Shown piece after piece: positions 8,397-16,518 of a stretch of DNA of 64,000 bases. This DNA comes from UBA1672 sp033851915 (GTDB lineage Bacteria > Pseudomonadota > Alphaproteobacteria > Micavibrionales > Micavibrionaceae). The notes under the pieces were generated by a model that was not told where the DNA came from, searched no databases, and was given only the letters and a program-made list of their open reading frames with translations. The stretch is from assembly GCA_033851915.1 (NCBI GenBank), contig JAWSVM010000001.1, forward strand, positions 992,001 to 1,056,000, written 5' to 3'. Position 1 is the stretch's first letter, and each line of letters opens with the position of its first letter. Position numbers and translations under genes: made by a program.

Positions 8397-10355
8397 ATGG
8401 GCTTCATTTCTAAAACTACAATAGGCGCTGCACTCGTTTGTTGCTCAATATATGCTGCATCACCGTATTATGCAGGCTACCAGATGTTTCAAGCTATTAA
8501 GACTGGTTCAGAAGAGGGGATGACCCAGTATATTGATTTTGTTTCTGTTCGAGATTCTATCAAGCAACAGGTCGATACATCCATAGAACAAAGCAGTGGT
8601 GGTGACCCTTTAACAAATAGCATGCTTAAAGCTTTTAGGCCGATGATTGATAAAATGGTCGATGAAATGGTTGCACCTGATAAGTTGGCGGCTTTTATTA
8701 AGACAGGTAACTTGAAGCAATCTAGTAGACAAAAGCAGAAAGAAAACCAAGAGCAGGGCAGTGCTGAAACGCTTTCGTGGTATGCATTTTTTGATCGTAT
8801 TGACCGTTTCCGTGTGAATGTTGATAAGCTTGTTCTTTACATGGAGTTTAAGGAGTTTCAGTGGAAACTCGTTGCGGTAGGATCCTCTGATTTCCTGAAT
8901 TTTTCAAAAAGGCGCTCTAAAAAAGTAGAACAGCATGTTGCTGATGAGATCGATGAAAGCCCTGCGCCAATTCCTCAAGCTTATAGTGACCTGAGCAGTT
9001 TTAAGAAACGTTATGCTGATAGCTTTTTTATCAATGGAGGTTATGGCAGTAAATTTGAGCTTGAGGGTGACCTGTTCTTTCTTTCTAGCCTTAAAAATAG
9101 CAAGCCAACCTTGGTCGCCTTTGAGGGGTATGACAAGGATGGCAATGTAGTAACACGTGATTTTACTGCAGCTGAGAAGGAATACAAAGCTAAATACCCG
9201 TATTATTCAAACGGTAGTTGGAGTGAGGAAATTCATAAGATCTCATCTGATCTTAAAATTCATGAGCTAAAAGGGCGCTTACAAATTGATGTGCCTACAG
9301 GTGTTGAGAGCTTTCAGTTAAGTGCTGACGATAAAGGTAAGTTGCAGAAAAAATCTGTCTCAGCAGTCACCTTAACTGAGATCGGCAATGGCTCTGTTGG
9401 CTTAAGTTTATACAATCCTTATGATGAGGGTGAAAAAGAATTTGTTGTGATTTGCCGCAATAAAGATGGAAAGCGTTTAAAGACATCAGGAGCCTCCTGG
9501 ATGTCCCCTCAAGAGTCCATAGCATTACCAGGGGTTCAAGGTAAGTACAAAGCCCGTAATATGACGCTCGGAGTATCTGGTACACCTCATAGCGTAGAAG
9601 TTTACTACGTGTATAAGGATGAGAAGGTTGAAATTGATTTTACAGCCTATCAAAAGCCTAAATTCTCTTTTGGAGAGTTAAAGTCACCAATTAGAAGAAC
9701 GCGTTATGTAGCTCCTAAGTCAGAGCCAGAATTACTTGAGGTGAGCAAAACTGATTTGGGTAGTATTACGTATGAATATAAACAAAAGGCTAACTATGAT
9801 GGAAAAGAACGCAGGTTTTTGCATTTTATTCTTCCTAATAAACCTAATACGTATTTCGCGAAACCTGATTATAGCGGCATCAAGCTTAGCCTGAATAATC
9901 AGAATGTTGATTTTAAAGCTAATAAGGAGCATATGGGGCAAACCAATTTTATAGTGTTATTTGGTCAGCCTAATAATGAGTCGAGCGAAAGTGTTAAGCT
10001 TGATAAGATTTCTGGTAAAGTGGTCTTTAGTTATCCCGCAAAAATCGAGAAGAAGACCATTAGACAGGGGGAGAGTAAAAATGGTGTTAGTTTGATAGAC
10101 CATAACTTTTCTTACCCTAAGGGCTCTTCTGTATTAGTTTATAACTCCGTATGGCCTGTAGTTTCTGCGCGTGCTTATGATGCCAAAAAACGTGAGATAG
10201 CTCTTCTTGATAGTTCGAGTTGGGGAAGAAAAGAGAACAGTGTCATGTTCTGGGGATCTCCTGCTTATGTGGAGTATAAAGTGGCCACTGAATGGCTGGC
10301 TTTAGAGTTTGATATTAACAAAACTCAAGATGATATGATCATCGTTGAGAAGTGA
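8397..10355 (+). CDS. Large anchored protein with DUF2939-like N-terminus
   Basis: A 652-residue protein. Residues 1-27 form a signal anchor (TTIGAALVCCSIYAASPYYAGY). Residues 20-110 match the DUF2939 pattern: SPYYAGYQMFQAIKTG, then YIDFVSVRDSIKQQ and a helical MVDEMVAPDKLAAF. From about residue 195 the sequence is beta-rich with no recognised domain. AAGGGA precedes the ATG, and the gene begins 57 bases after the TfoX-N gene, so it may be the last gene of the nuclease operon. It is probably an inner-membrane protein with a large periplasmic part; a link to defence rests only on context. Confidence 0.55.
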   Translation: MGFISKTTIGAALVCCSIYAASPYYAGYQMFQAIKTGSEEGMTQYIDFVSVRDSIKQQVDTSIEQSSGGDPLTNSMLKAFRPMIDKMVDEMVAPDKLAAFIKTGNLKQSSRQKQKENQEQGSAETLSWYAFFDRIDRFRVNVDKLVLYMEFKEFQWKLVAVGSSDFLNFSKRRSKKVEQHVADEIDESPAPIPQAYSDLSSFKKRYADSFFINGGYGSKFELEGDLFFLSSLKNSKPTLVAFEGYDKDGNVVTRDFTAAEKEYKAKYPYYSNGSWSEEIHKISSDLKIHELKGRLQIDVPTGVESFQLSADDKGKLQKKSVSAVTLTEIGNGSVGLSLYNPYDEGEKEFVVICRNKDGKRLKTSGASWMSPQESIALPGVQGKYKARNMTLGVSGTPHSVEVYYVYKDEKVEIDFTAYQKPKFSFGELKSPIRRTRYVAPKSEPELLEVSKTDLGSITYEYKQKANYDGKERRFLHFILPNKPNTYFAKPDYSGIKLSLNNQNVDFKANKEHMGQTNFIVLFGQPNNESSESVKLDKISGKVVFSYPAKIEKKTIRQGESKNGVSLIDHNFSYPKGSSVLVYNSVWPVVSARAYDAKKREIALLDSSSWGRKENSVMFWGSPAYVEYKVATEWLALEFDINKTQDDMIIVEK

Positions 10356-10383
10356 TGAATTGGTTTTTATGAATTGTGATTTA

Positions 10384-10416
10384 AAAGGCCGCTTGAATGA
10401 GCGCCTTTGTTTCTTT
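10384..10416 (+). terminator. Rho-independent terminator between convergent genes
   Basis: AAAGGCCGCT and AGCGCCTTT pair around a six-base loop with one bulge, followed by a T-rich stretch. It ends the 6.1-10.4 kb operon and also faces the convergent relaxase gene. Confidence 0.6.
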
Positions 10417-10463
10417 TGTAGTGTTTTTTATAGTGCCACCTCTTGGGGCTTTACCCTGCCGTT

Positions 10464-11768
10464 TCAGGCCCGCCCGCCCGGCATTCCCATATCATGCTGT
10501 TGGTTGTTGTTTTGGGTTTGCTGTAGGGTGAAGCTGTATTCTTCCTTTTTACCTTGCTCTTTCATCTCAATATAGCGGGCTATATCTTCACGCATTTGTA
10601 GCATTATTTCGTTATGCTCCTGTCGTACAGTTTGTACCTTCTCTTGAAGGCGTTGGCGCTCTTGTATTTGCTTGGTTATGATATCGTTCTTTTCATTACG
10701 ATCACGTTTGTTGCAATGCTCTGTCTCTTGTGTGTTCTGCTTTAGAATTTTACGGTATCTGCCAGTAATGTGAGAGAGTAAGCTTTTTAAGCCTTTGGGG
10801 ATGCGATTTAGGCGTTGTTGCTCTTCTCTTTCACTCCTGTTGCTTTGTGTGTGTTCTAGCTTATTACGCGAGTGTCTATGTTGGTCGCGCATTGTTAGTT
10901 TTGCATTTTTAAGAGGTAGGTATTTTTTAGTTCTTTGCTTGCGAATGTCCTGTATGAAGTTTTGTAAAACCGGGGTCATGCTTCTGCTAATATCGGTTTT
11001 TGCTTCTTGTATGGAAGGCAGATCACCATAGTTGCCTAATCTGACTTTTAGGGCTCGTGTTTTTACACCACTCCATCGACTAATTGAATAAACTTCACCT
11101 TGATAATCTATGGCTACGTAACTTCGTCGATCGCCACGTGCAAGAGTAAAGCCATGTTCTTTTAGAGCGCTTATGAACGCTTGTTTATTATCTGATCTAT
11201 CCCAGGTTTGTTTGAACAAGGCTTTCAGCATTTTAGGATCTATGTCTGCGCGTTTCGCCTGTTGGTATTCTGCTAAAGTATAATTAAGCGGATTACGAAA
11301 CTGACGATCAATATAGCCCTTGGGAAGTTCCCAATCATGTTTGAGGTAAAGCTGTCTTGAAACGTCATTGAGCTTTTGTTTGTAGTAGGGAAGGTTGATT
11401 GCTTTCATCTCTTTTGCATCAATACGTGACCAGACGCAATGTGCGTGACGACGCCCTTCCTTTTCATGAAAGATGATGATGCGCGGTTGGCCTTTTAAGT
11501 TCATTTTTTCTTCTATTTGCTCGATAGCATCTTCGAAATATTCAATCGGGGCGTTTTCGTTTTGCGGAGGATTAAGGGAAACAGAAAACATGAATTGTGA
11601 GCATTTGGTGCCACGGCTAATGGTTTCTGCTTCATTAAGAGCATCTCCTATATTGGTAGAAGAAAAGCCTTTAATCTCATGAATCTCTACATGCTCATTT
11701 TCTTCAGTTTTGAGAAGATGTTGAGCGACCTGTGCCGCATTTTTTCGCTGGGAACCCTTTAGGATCAT
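10464..11768 (-). CDS. Relaxase / mobilisation nuclease (MobA-like)
   Basis: A 434-residue protein of the conjugative relaxase family. The core contains FHEKEGRRHAHCVWSR (around residues 100-115), the metal-binding histidine motif of a relaxase, and ends with a basic, coiled-coil-rich tail (about residues 280-420). It nicks oriT and stays covalently bound to the transferred strand. The catalytic Tyr was not identified with certainty. Its ATG overlaps the stop of mobC by four bases. No coupling protein or type IV secretion genes are in the window, so the element is probably mobilisable rather than self-transmissible. Confidence 0.85.
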   Translation of the reverse strand: MILKGSQRKNAAQVAQHLLKTEENEHVEIHEIKGFSSTNIGDALNEAETISRGTKCSQFMFSVSLNPPQNENAPIEYFEDAIEQIEEKMNLKGQPRIIIFHEKEGRRHAHCVWSRIDAKEMKAINLPYYKQKLNDVSRQLYLKHDWELPKGYIDRQFRNPLNYTLAEYQQAKRADIDPKMLKALFKQTWDRSDNKQAFISALKEHGFTLARGDRRSYVAIDYQGEVYSISRWSGVKTRALKVRLGNYGDLPSIQEAKTDISRSMTPVLQNFIQDIRKQRTKKYLPLKNAKLTMRDQHRHSRNKLEHTQSNRSEREEQQRLNRIPKGLKSLLSHITGRYRKILKQNTQETEHCNKRDRNEKNDIITKQIQERQRLQEKVQTVRQEHNEIMLQMREDIARYIEMKEQGKKEEYSFTLQQTQNNNQQHDMGMPGGRA

Positions 11769-12154
11769 GTCTTATCCTTTGTGCGGCGGCCAAGGGCTTT
11801 GGTGATGTTATCTCGGATAGATATTACCGCTTCGCAAGCTTCTCGTATGGCGCTTTCTGTTTCTGGAGTAACTATAAGCGCGTTATTGTTTATGGCCTTT
11901 GCTATCTGGTTAAGGTTGCTCGGTATATGCGTAGCATTTAGGAGCGCAAATATTTGTGCTAGTATCTGATAGTCTTTGATTGGTTGCTTTTTACGCTTTT
12001 TTTGTCTTCGGCGTGGGAGTGGGTTATCCAGGATTCTAGACCTTATATATTCGCCAAGAGGTGTATCACCAGATTGTGTGTCTAGATATTCTCGCTCTTC
12101 TGTCGAGAGGCGCAATGAGAATGGTGTTGGTTTTTTATTATCTCGTTTTGTCAT
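11765..12154 (-). CDS. mobC: MobC-like relaxosome accessory protein
   Basis: A 129-residue, basic protein. The start (SLRLSTEEREYLDTQSG, then GEYIRSRIL) is a ribbon-helix-helix-type MobC DNA-binding region. A C-terminal helical segment (ILAQIFALLNATHIPSNLNQIAKAIN) is typical of the family, and this set of motifs is diagnostic. MobC opens DNA at oriT for the relaxase. It is the first gene of the mobilisation pair and ends in ATGA shared with the relaxase start. Confidence 0.85.
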   Translation of the reverse strand: MTKRDNKKPTPFSLRLSTEEREYLDTQSGDTPLGEYIRSRILDNPLPRRRQKKRKKQPIKDYQILAQIFALLNATHIPSNLNQIAKAINNNALIVTPETESAIREACEAVISIRDNITKALGRRTKDKT

Positions 12155-12283
12155 ACATATATGCTATATGAGCTTTTATGTATTCGTGGGAAGTGCTTTA
12201 CAAGCAATGCTCTTTTGAAAAAATCTTGTGCGAATATTATTTATAACATGGTTATTATTAGTTTAAATTCATTTTGGAGCAAT
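12155..12283. other. Candidate oriT region upstream of mobC
   Basis: AT-rich spacer directly upstream of mobC, where oriT often lies. A small dyad TGCTT-TAC-AAGCA is at 12194-12206. No nic consensus was recognised, so this rests on position alone. Confidence 0.25.
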
Positions 12284-12979
12284 TTAAGCGGTGTTTTTGT
12301 ATTCTCCTTCTTGAGAGTAATGAGCTGGATATTCAAGAATAAGCTTTTCGCGTAAATTTGTAATTTTTTGGAAGTTACTCAGTAATATTTGCTCTTCATC
12401 ACCGTTCAACGGAGTATTTTGAAGTGAATAGTATTCTGATCTAATAATGTCGAAAATACGCATGTGATTTTCATTTTCATTTTTGAGAGCTTGCTCCATA
12501 ATCCATAGGCCTACACGAGCACTCTCTTCGGATAACGCGGGGTCTGAAAACCAATAAGGATATCCTAACCGCTCGTTTCCATCTATTGATACAGCCATGA
12601 CGTTTTCAACCTTGATCGTTAAGTGACCTTGGGGCGTCACATATCGCCCTTTGGGAGTTCTGTCTATGATGTCAACTTTTTGGTTGTCGCCGCGTTTCCA
12701 TAGTTTTAAAAACCCTTCTTCAAGACGTGGGTATAAATTTCTCCTTTTTTCGTTGGCCTCTATGCGACGCTTTGTTGCTTCACTCAAGTCAGTTTTGCCT
12801 AAGACATGTTGTTTTATATCGTGCCAAATAGGCTGATAAAAATCTCCACCCCCAGATTTTTGTCCAGACTGTTTGTGTATTTCAGTTCTAATATCCTTTC
12901 TAAGCTCGGATATTAATTTTTTTTCTGGCAAGTACATCAACTTTAGAAATTTATTCAGATGTATTATATTTATAGACAT
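12284..12979 (-). CDS. Conserved hypothetical protein
   Basis: A 231-residue soluble, charged protein. It has FYQPIWHDIKQHVLG near residues 47-61, RRIEANEKRRNLYPRLEEGF near 66-90, and YPYWFSDPALSEESARVGLW near 140-160. I recall proteins with this organisation in other alphaproteobacteria, but without a function. An internal ATG (MYLPEKK) is an alternative start. It is the last gene of a three-gene operon behind the YdjM-like gene (27-base gap) and lies just upstream of the mobilisation genes. Confidence 0.65.
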   Translation of the reverse strand: MSINIIHLNKFLKLMYLPEKKLISELRKDIRTEIHKQSGQKSGGGDFYQPIWHDIKQHVLGKTDLSEATKRRIEANEKRRNLYPRLEEGFLKLWKRGDNQKVDIIDRTPKGRYVTPQGHLTIKVENVMAVSIDGNERLGYPYWFSDPALSEESARVGLWIMEQALKNENENHMRIFDIIRSEYYSLQNTPLNGDEEQILLSNFQKITNLREKLILEYPAHYSQEGEYKNTA

Positions 12980-13006
12980 ATCTATGTTCTCTCTCGGTTC
13001 ATAGTT

Positions 13007-13378
13007 TTAGAGTAGTGGAAGGGATTTGGGGGTTCTTGAGTCTAATAACAGGTGACTGGAATACCCTGTGCACATAGCAATTAGTGCTTTTCTTAATGTC
13101 TTTTGTTTAGGGTCTGTTGGTGACCATTTATAAAAATGGTGCATTAAGCAGCATACTCCTGCTAGCGTTGCCCAGCTATGAAAGAAGGCCCTATGATTTG
13201 GAGAGGATGCTGGTTCAATAATGTCAGGAAGCCTTCCTCCATAAACGCTGGATGCCAGTATTGCGATTCCATCGGTTATTTTTTGATTTATATTTTCGGA
13301 AGGCTCATCGTCTAGTGCAAAGAAGGTGATTACGCCTATTCCGGCAGCCGCCGCCATATGAATTTTTTTTCCAGGCAT
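13007..13378 (-). CDS. YdjM-like inner-membrane metal-dependent hydrolase (DUF457)
   Basis: A 123-residue protein with MPGKKIHMAAAAGIGV, GRLPDIIEPASSPNHRAFFHSW and SSHLLLDSRTPKSLP, the conserved His/Asp motifs of the YdjM/DUF457 family. These are small membrane-associated putative hydrolases; YdjM is LexA-regulated in E. coli. The ATG at 13378 has AAAGGA upstream and overlaps the stop of the preceding small gene as TAATG, so the two are translationally coupled. A longer upstream frame has no family support and reads through the small gene. Confidence 0.75.
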   Translation of the reverse strand: MPGKKIHMAAAAGIGVITFFALDDEPSENINQKITDGIAILASSVYGGRLPDIIEPASSPNHRAFFHSWATLAGVCCLMHHFYKWSPTDPKQKTLRKALIAMCTGYSSHLLLDSRTPKSLPLL

Positions 13379-13551
13379 TATTTTTCCTTTCTTACGCCTT
13401 TGAAAGGCTTTTTGTCCGAAGTTTTGACATCCATAAACCGTCCTGTGTCCGAGTCTCGTTTGATCCAATTACCGGATGGCGTTTGGGTTTGTGAACGTTT
13501 TCGAACACTTCCTTTACGGTGACCGTCACCTGTTGGGGGATTGGTAGCCAT
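13378..13551 (-). CDS. Small basic protein, GDGHRKG family
   Basis: A 57-residue protein (MATNPPTGDGHRKG..., RSQTQTPSGNWIKRD, TGRFMDVK, KPFKGVRKEK). I recall this as a widespread small protein with GDGHRKG and FKGVRKE motifs and no assigned function. AGGAGA lies seven bases before the ATG. It is the first gene of the operon, overlapping the YdjM-like gene by one base, and is divergent from the WYL regulator. Confidence 0.75.
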   Translation of the reverse strand: MATNPPTGDGHRKGSVRKRSQTQTPSGNWIKRDSDTGRFMDVKTSDKKPFKGVRKEK

Positions 13552-13619
13552 TGATTATCTCCTGTTTGTTTTGACAATAACCACAACATACAAGATCAAA
13601 ATGACTTGGTCAACAGATC

Positions 13620-13645
13620 TTTTTGATTCCTAGTGACATCAAAAA
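13620..13645. promoter_or_regulatory. Inverted repeat TTTTTGAT-N10-ATCAAAAA
   Basis: Perfect 8-bp arms separated by ten bases, 39 bp upstream of the WYL-regulator ATG and 69 bp upstream of the divergent small gene. Position and size fit autoregulation by a dimeric WYL regulator of both transcripts. The half-site resembles the TTTTTCGAT copies found in front of fic. Confidence 0.5.
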
Positions 13646-13683
13646 TGATTGGTGCTACAAGTTGTAAAAATTAGGAGTTTGTA

Positions 13684-14535
13684 ATGACGGTAAATGCTAA
13701 AGGGCTAAGTAGATCTCAAATTAAACGATTGGAGTATATTGATCTTTGTTTGTCTTTTTTGGGTGGTGTACAGCGTAAGGGAATTGTTGAACACTTTGGT
13801 GTTAGTAGTGCAGCTGCAACGCGGGATTTATCTCTTTATAGGGAGATGCATTCAAGAAATATGGACTATGATAAATCTCGGAAGGAGTATTCCTCCTTGG
13901 AAGGGTTTAAAGCTGCTTATAGTCACGGTGTTCTTAAGGTTTTCTCATTGCTTTGGGATATGGGGGTGGTTTCTGAAAAGCCTAATCAAATAAATGCTCC
14001 GAATTTAGAAACTATTGCACAAATTAGTCGAGCGATTCATCTCAAGAAGGCTGTAGAGATGCGTTATTGGTCTTTAGGTAGCGGGTGTACAGAGAGAGAA
14101 TTCGTTCCGTCTGTTCTCGTTGATAATGGTTTGAGATGGCATGTTCGAGGCTATGATAGGAAAAGAAAGGAATTCCGAGACTTTGTGGTTAATCGAATAG
14201 AATGTACAAAAATCCTCATGGGAGATTTAGTCCAGAGTGATGAGCTGAAAGAGGCGGATAATCAGTGGAATAGAATTGTGGAGATGGAACTTGTCCCGCA
14301 TCCTGGTTTACAATGTAAAGAGACTATTATTCGTGAGTATAATATGGACGACGGGGCTGTAAAAATTAATGTGAGGGCTGCTGTTGCGGGATATTTCTTG
14401 CGACGTTGGAATGTTGACTGTTCAAAAAACTATACGGGAGATCATAAGGTTTATCATTTGTGGTTGAGGAATAGTTTGTCATTGTATGGCGCTTCAAATT
14501 TAGAAATAGCGCCAGAATACGAGCATCCTGAATAA
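13684..14535 (+). CDS. WYL-domain transcriptional regulator (BrxR/CapW-like)
   Basis: A 283-residue protein. Residues 1-60 are a winged helix-turn-helix (RSQIKRLEYIDLCLSFLGG, GIVEHFGVSSAAATRDLSLY). Residues 120-190 form a WYL domain (KKAVEMRYWSLGSG, LVDNGLRWHVRGYDRKRKEFRDF) and the rest matches a WCX-type tail. BrxR and CapW belong to this architecture; they repress defence operons and are thought to respond to phage-derived ligands. It has TTAGGAG upstream and an inverted repeat in its promoter. It lies between the divergent small-protein operon and fic on the same strand. Confidence 0.8.
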   Translation: MTVNAKGLSRSQIKRLEYIDLCLSFLGGVQRKGIVEHFGVSSAAATRDLSLYREMHSRNMDYDKSRKEYSSLEGFKAAYSHGVLKVFSLLWDMGVVSEKPNQINAPNLETIAQISRAIHLKKAVEMRYWSLGSGCTEREFVPSVLVDNGLRWHVRGYDRKRKEFRDFVVNRIECTKILMGDLVQSDELKEADNQWNRIVEMELVPHPGLQCKETIIREYNMDDGAVKINVRAAVAGYFLRRWNVDCSKNYTGDHKVYHLWLRNSLSLYGASNLEIAPEYEHPE

Positions 14536-14588
14536 TTTGTAGGATATCTTCCTCGTAGGCATCGTAATCTACACTATTCAGGACAGAC

Positions 14589-14766
14589 ATCGAAAAACAA
14601 AATCCTGCTATTTTTTTGTTATATTTGTGTGTTTTTCGATATTTAGTCGTGTTTATTGCCGTTTTTCGATTTCAATTGTTGTTTTTCGATGTTAGTTTGT
14701 GTTATCGTTTTTCGATATTAGTTATTAAATTTGTGCGTTTTTCGATGTTTGTGAGGGGTTTTCGAT
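14589..14766. repeat. Array of GTTTTTCGAT repeats in the fic leader
   Basis: Exact GTTTTTCGAT copies start at 14631, 14661, 14681, 14707 and 14737; a sixth with one mismatch (GGTTTTCGAT) starts at 14757. An inverted copy (ATCGAAAAAC) lies at 14589-14598. Start-to-start spacing is 30, 20, 26, 30 and 20 bases, close to whole helical turns, and a 30+20 arrangement occurs twice. The last copy lies between the GAGGGG ribosome site and the fic ATG. It looks like a cooperative operator or iteron array; it is not CRISPR because spacers are 10-20 bases. Confidence 0.75.
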
Positions 14767-14768
14767 AT

Positions 14769-16325
14769 ATGATATTTAATATAGTTGTACCAACATATTT
14801 TCAGAATGAGCCTTTATTGGAGAATACCCGCCTTGTAGGGTGGGCTGCTTTGGTTCACGGATTGAATATTAAAGCTCCTGTGCGGCAAACGTGTTGTGTT
14901 TCTGAAAAACATATAACTGGCTCACAGAGAAAAGAAGGGGTATGGCAAGTTTTTGATAAGAGGTATGCCCCAGATGAAACGCCACTTGATCATATTGTGT
15001 TTGCGCTCAAGCATGAAAATATTGATTTATTAATCTTAAAACGTACTTTTGAAAAAATACCACCAGCCGATATTGAGGCGTTTATACGGGCGACACCGAC
15101 TGGAGTAGTTGCGCGCCGTATATGGTTTTTCTATGAGCTTCTACTAGGTCAAGCACTTGATATTGAAGATGCTCCAATGGTTGGAGCAATTGATGCTCTG
15201 GATTCTAAAAAATATTTTACGAGTAATCCTGAGTTATCAAAGCGGCACCGTGTAAGGGATAATTTGCTAGGGAATCCTGGCTTTTGCCCTGTTATCCAAA
15301 AAACGGATAAGCTGAAGTCTTTTATTGATTTAGATCTGGCCAATAAGGCTAAAACGATTATTGGGAGAACAAGCCAGCACTTAATCACGCGCGCCGCCAG
15401 CTTTATGTTATTGGCGGATAGCGGTGCTAGTTTTGCCATTGAAGGCGAACGGCCGCCAAGAAACCGCCTCGAGCGTTGGGGACAGGCTGTTTTACAAGCA
15501 GGTAAAAAACCACTTAATCAAACTGAAATAGAGCGTTTGCACAGTATTTTACTTGGGGATGATCGTTTTACAAAGGTTGGTTATAGGGATGTAGGAGTTT
15601 TTCTTGGTGAGCGAGATCATAATAATGATCCAATTCCTGAGTTTATAGGTGCGCGTCAAGATGACGTGGTTGATCTAATGGCGGCTTTGGATAAGTGTAA
15701 TAATAGAATGCGCCCGCAAGACGTAGATCCTGTTATCCAAGCGGCTATTATCGCATTTGGGTTTGTGTATGTTCATCCTCTTGAGGATGGTAATGGGCGA
15801 TTGCATAGATGTCTTGTTCACCATGTTTTAGCTGAGCGCAAATTTTCACCTCCTAATATGGTGTTTCCAGTATCGAGCGTGATGCTGGACCGTATTGCGG
15901 ATTACCAGTCTGTTCTGCAAAGCCATTCTGCGCCCCTTATGCCTTTCATTGAATGGCAATCGACTGAGGATCATAATGTTAATGTAACCAATGATACAGC
16001 AGATATTTATCGCTATTTTGATGCCACAGAAGTTGCTGAGTTCTTGTATGAGTGTGTAATAACAACGGTAGATAATGATTTACCACGTGAAATATCATAT
16101 CTTACCGCACATGATGAAGCTGAGAAAAATATCATGGAATGTGTGGAGATGCCTAATCGTCTTGCTCAGAATTTAATTATGTTTACCCGCCAAAATGACG
16201 GTGCAATTCCTAAAAAACGCCGTGAAAAGGAGTTCTCGGCCCTTACTGATGAAGAGGCGAGCGCTATAGAAGAAATTATAGCAAGTTCTTTTGAGGATTA
16301 TGATGAAGCAGGTTTCTCAGGCTAG
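14769..16325 (+). CDS. Fic-domain enzyme (class II, self-inhibited)
   Basis: A 518-residue protein. The catalytic motif VHPLEDGNGRLHR (about residues 337-349) is HPFx(D/E)GNGRxxR with Leu for Phe. Upstream, SFAIEGE (about residues 222-228) fits the inhibitory [S/T]xxxE[G/N] helix of class II Fic proteins, which blocks ATP until released. Fic enzymes usually transfer AMP to a protein target. The start at 14769 is chosen because GAGGGG lies about ten bases upstream and the reading frame ahead of it is made only of the repeat array; a frame starting at 14616 would translate the repeats. The C-terminus after the Fic domain is unrecognised. Confidence 0.85.
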   Translation: MIFNIVVPTYFQNEPLLENTRLVGWAALVHGLNIKAPVRQTCCVSEKHITGSQRKEGVWQVFDKRYAPDETPLDHIVFALKHENIDLLILKRTFEKIPPADIEAFIRATPTGVVARRIWFFYELLLGQALDIEDAPMVGAIDALDSKKYFTSNPELSKRHRVRDNLLGNPGFCPVIQKTDKLKSFIDLDLANKAKTIIGRTSQHLITRAASFMLLADSGASFAIEGERPPRNRLERWGQAVLQAGKKPLNQTEIERLHSILLGDDRFTKVGYRDVGVFLGERDHNNDPIPEFIGARQDDVVDLMAALDKCNNRMRPQDVDPVIQAAIIAFGFVYVHPLEDGNGRLHRCLVHHVLAERKFSPPNMVFPVSSVMLDRIADYQSVLQSHSAPLMPFIEWQSTEDHNVNVTNDTADIYRYFDATEVAEFLYECVITTVDNDLPREISYLTAHDEAEKNIMECVEMPNRLAQNLIMFTRQNDGAIPKKRREKEFSALTDEEASAIEEIIASSFEDYDEAGFSG

Positions 16326-16518
16326 CGCTTGGTTATGTTTTAAATAATAATGTTAAGCTGCAAACCTTTGCTTTATCTGTAGTATTTCAGATTTGCATAG
16401 TGGCCTTAGGCGTTTATCGAAGATGCTGAAATAATTGGTGTTTTTATGTTTTTGAATATCTATAAAATTGAATTTCAAGACCAGTGGGGTTGCGATCCTC
16501 CATAACCAATTGATACTG

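Noticed and set aside
10345..10575. 76-residue plus-strand frame at the end of the DUF2939-like gene
   Set aside because: Overlaps the terminator and is antisense to the relaxase C-terminus.
13007..13468. Longer 153-residue form of the YdjM-like protein
   Set aside because: The extra N-terminus reads through the small GDGHRKG gene in another frame; ATG 13378 has AAAGGA and fits the family.
14589..14766. CRISPR array
   Set aside because: Repeat is 10 bases, spacers are 10-20 bases and uneven, and no cas genes are present.
14616..14768. N-terminal extension of the fic frame
   Set aside because: It consists of translated repeats (VFRY, VFRF); the GAGGGG-ATG at 14769 is better.
16326..16518. 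Possible tRNA-like 3' end (GGGGTTGCGATCCTCC)
   Set aside because: No acceptor stem or other arms; only a T-arm-like hairpin.
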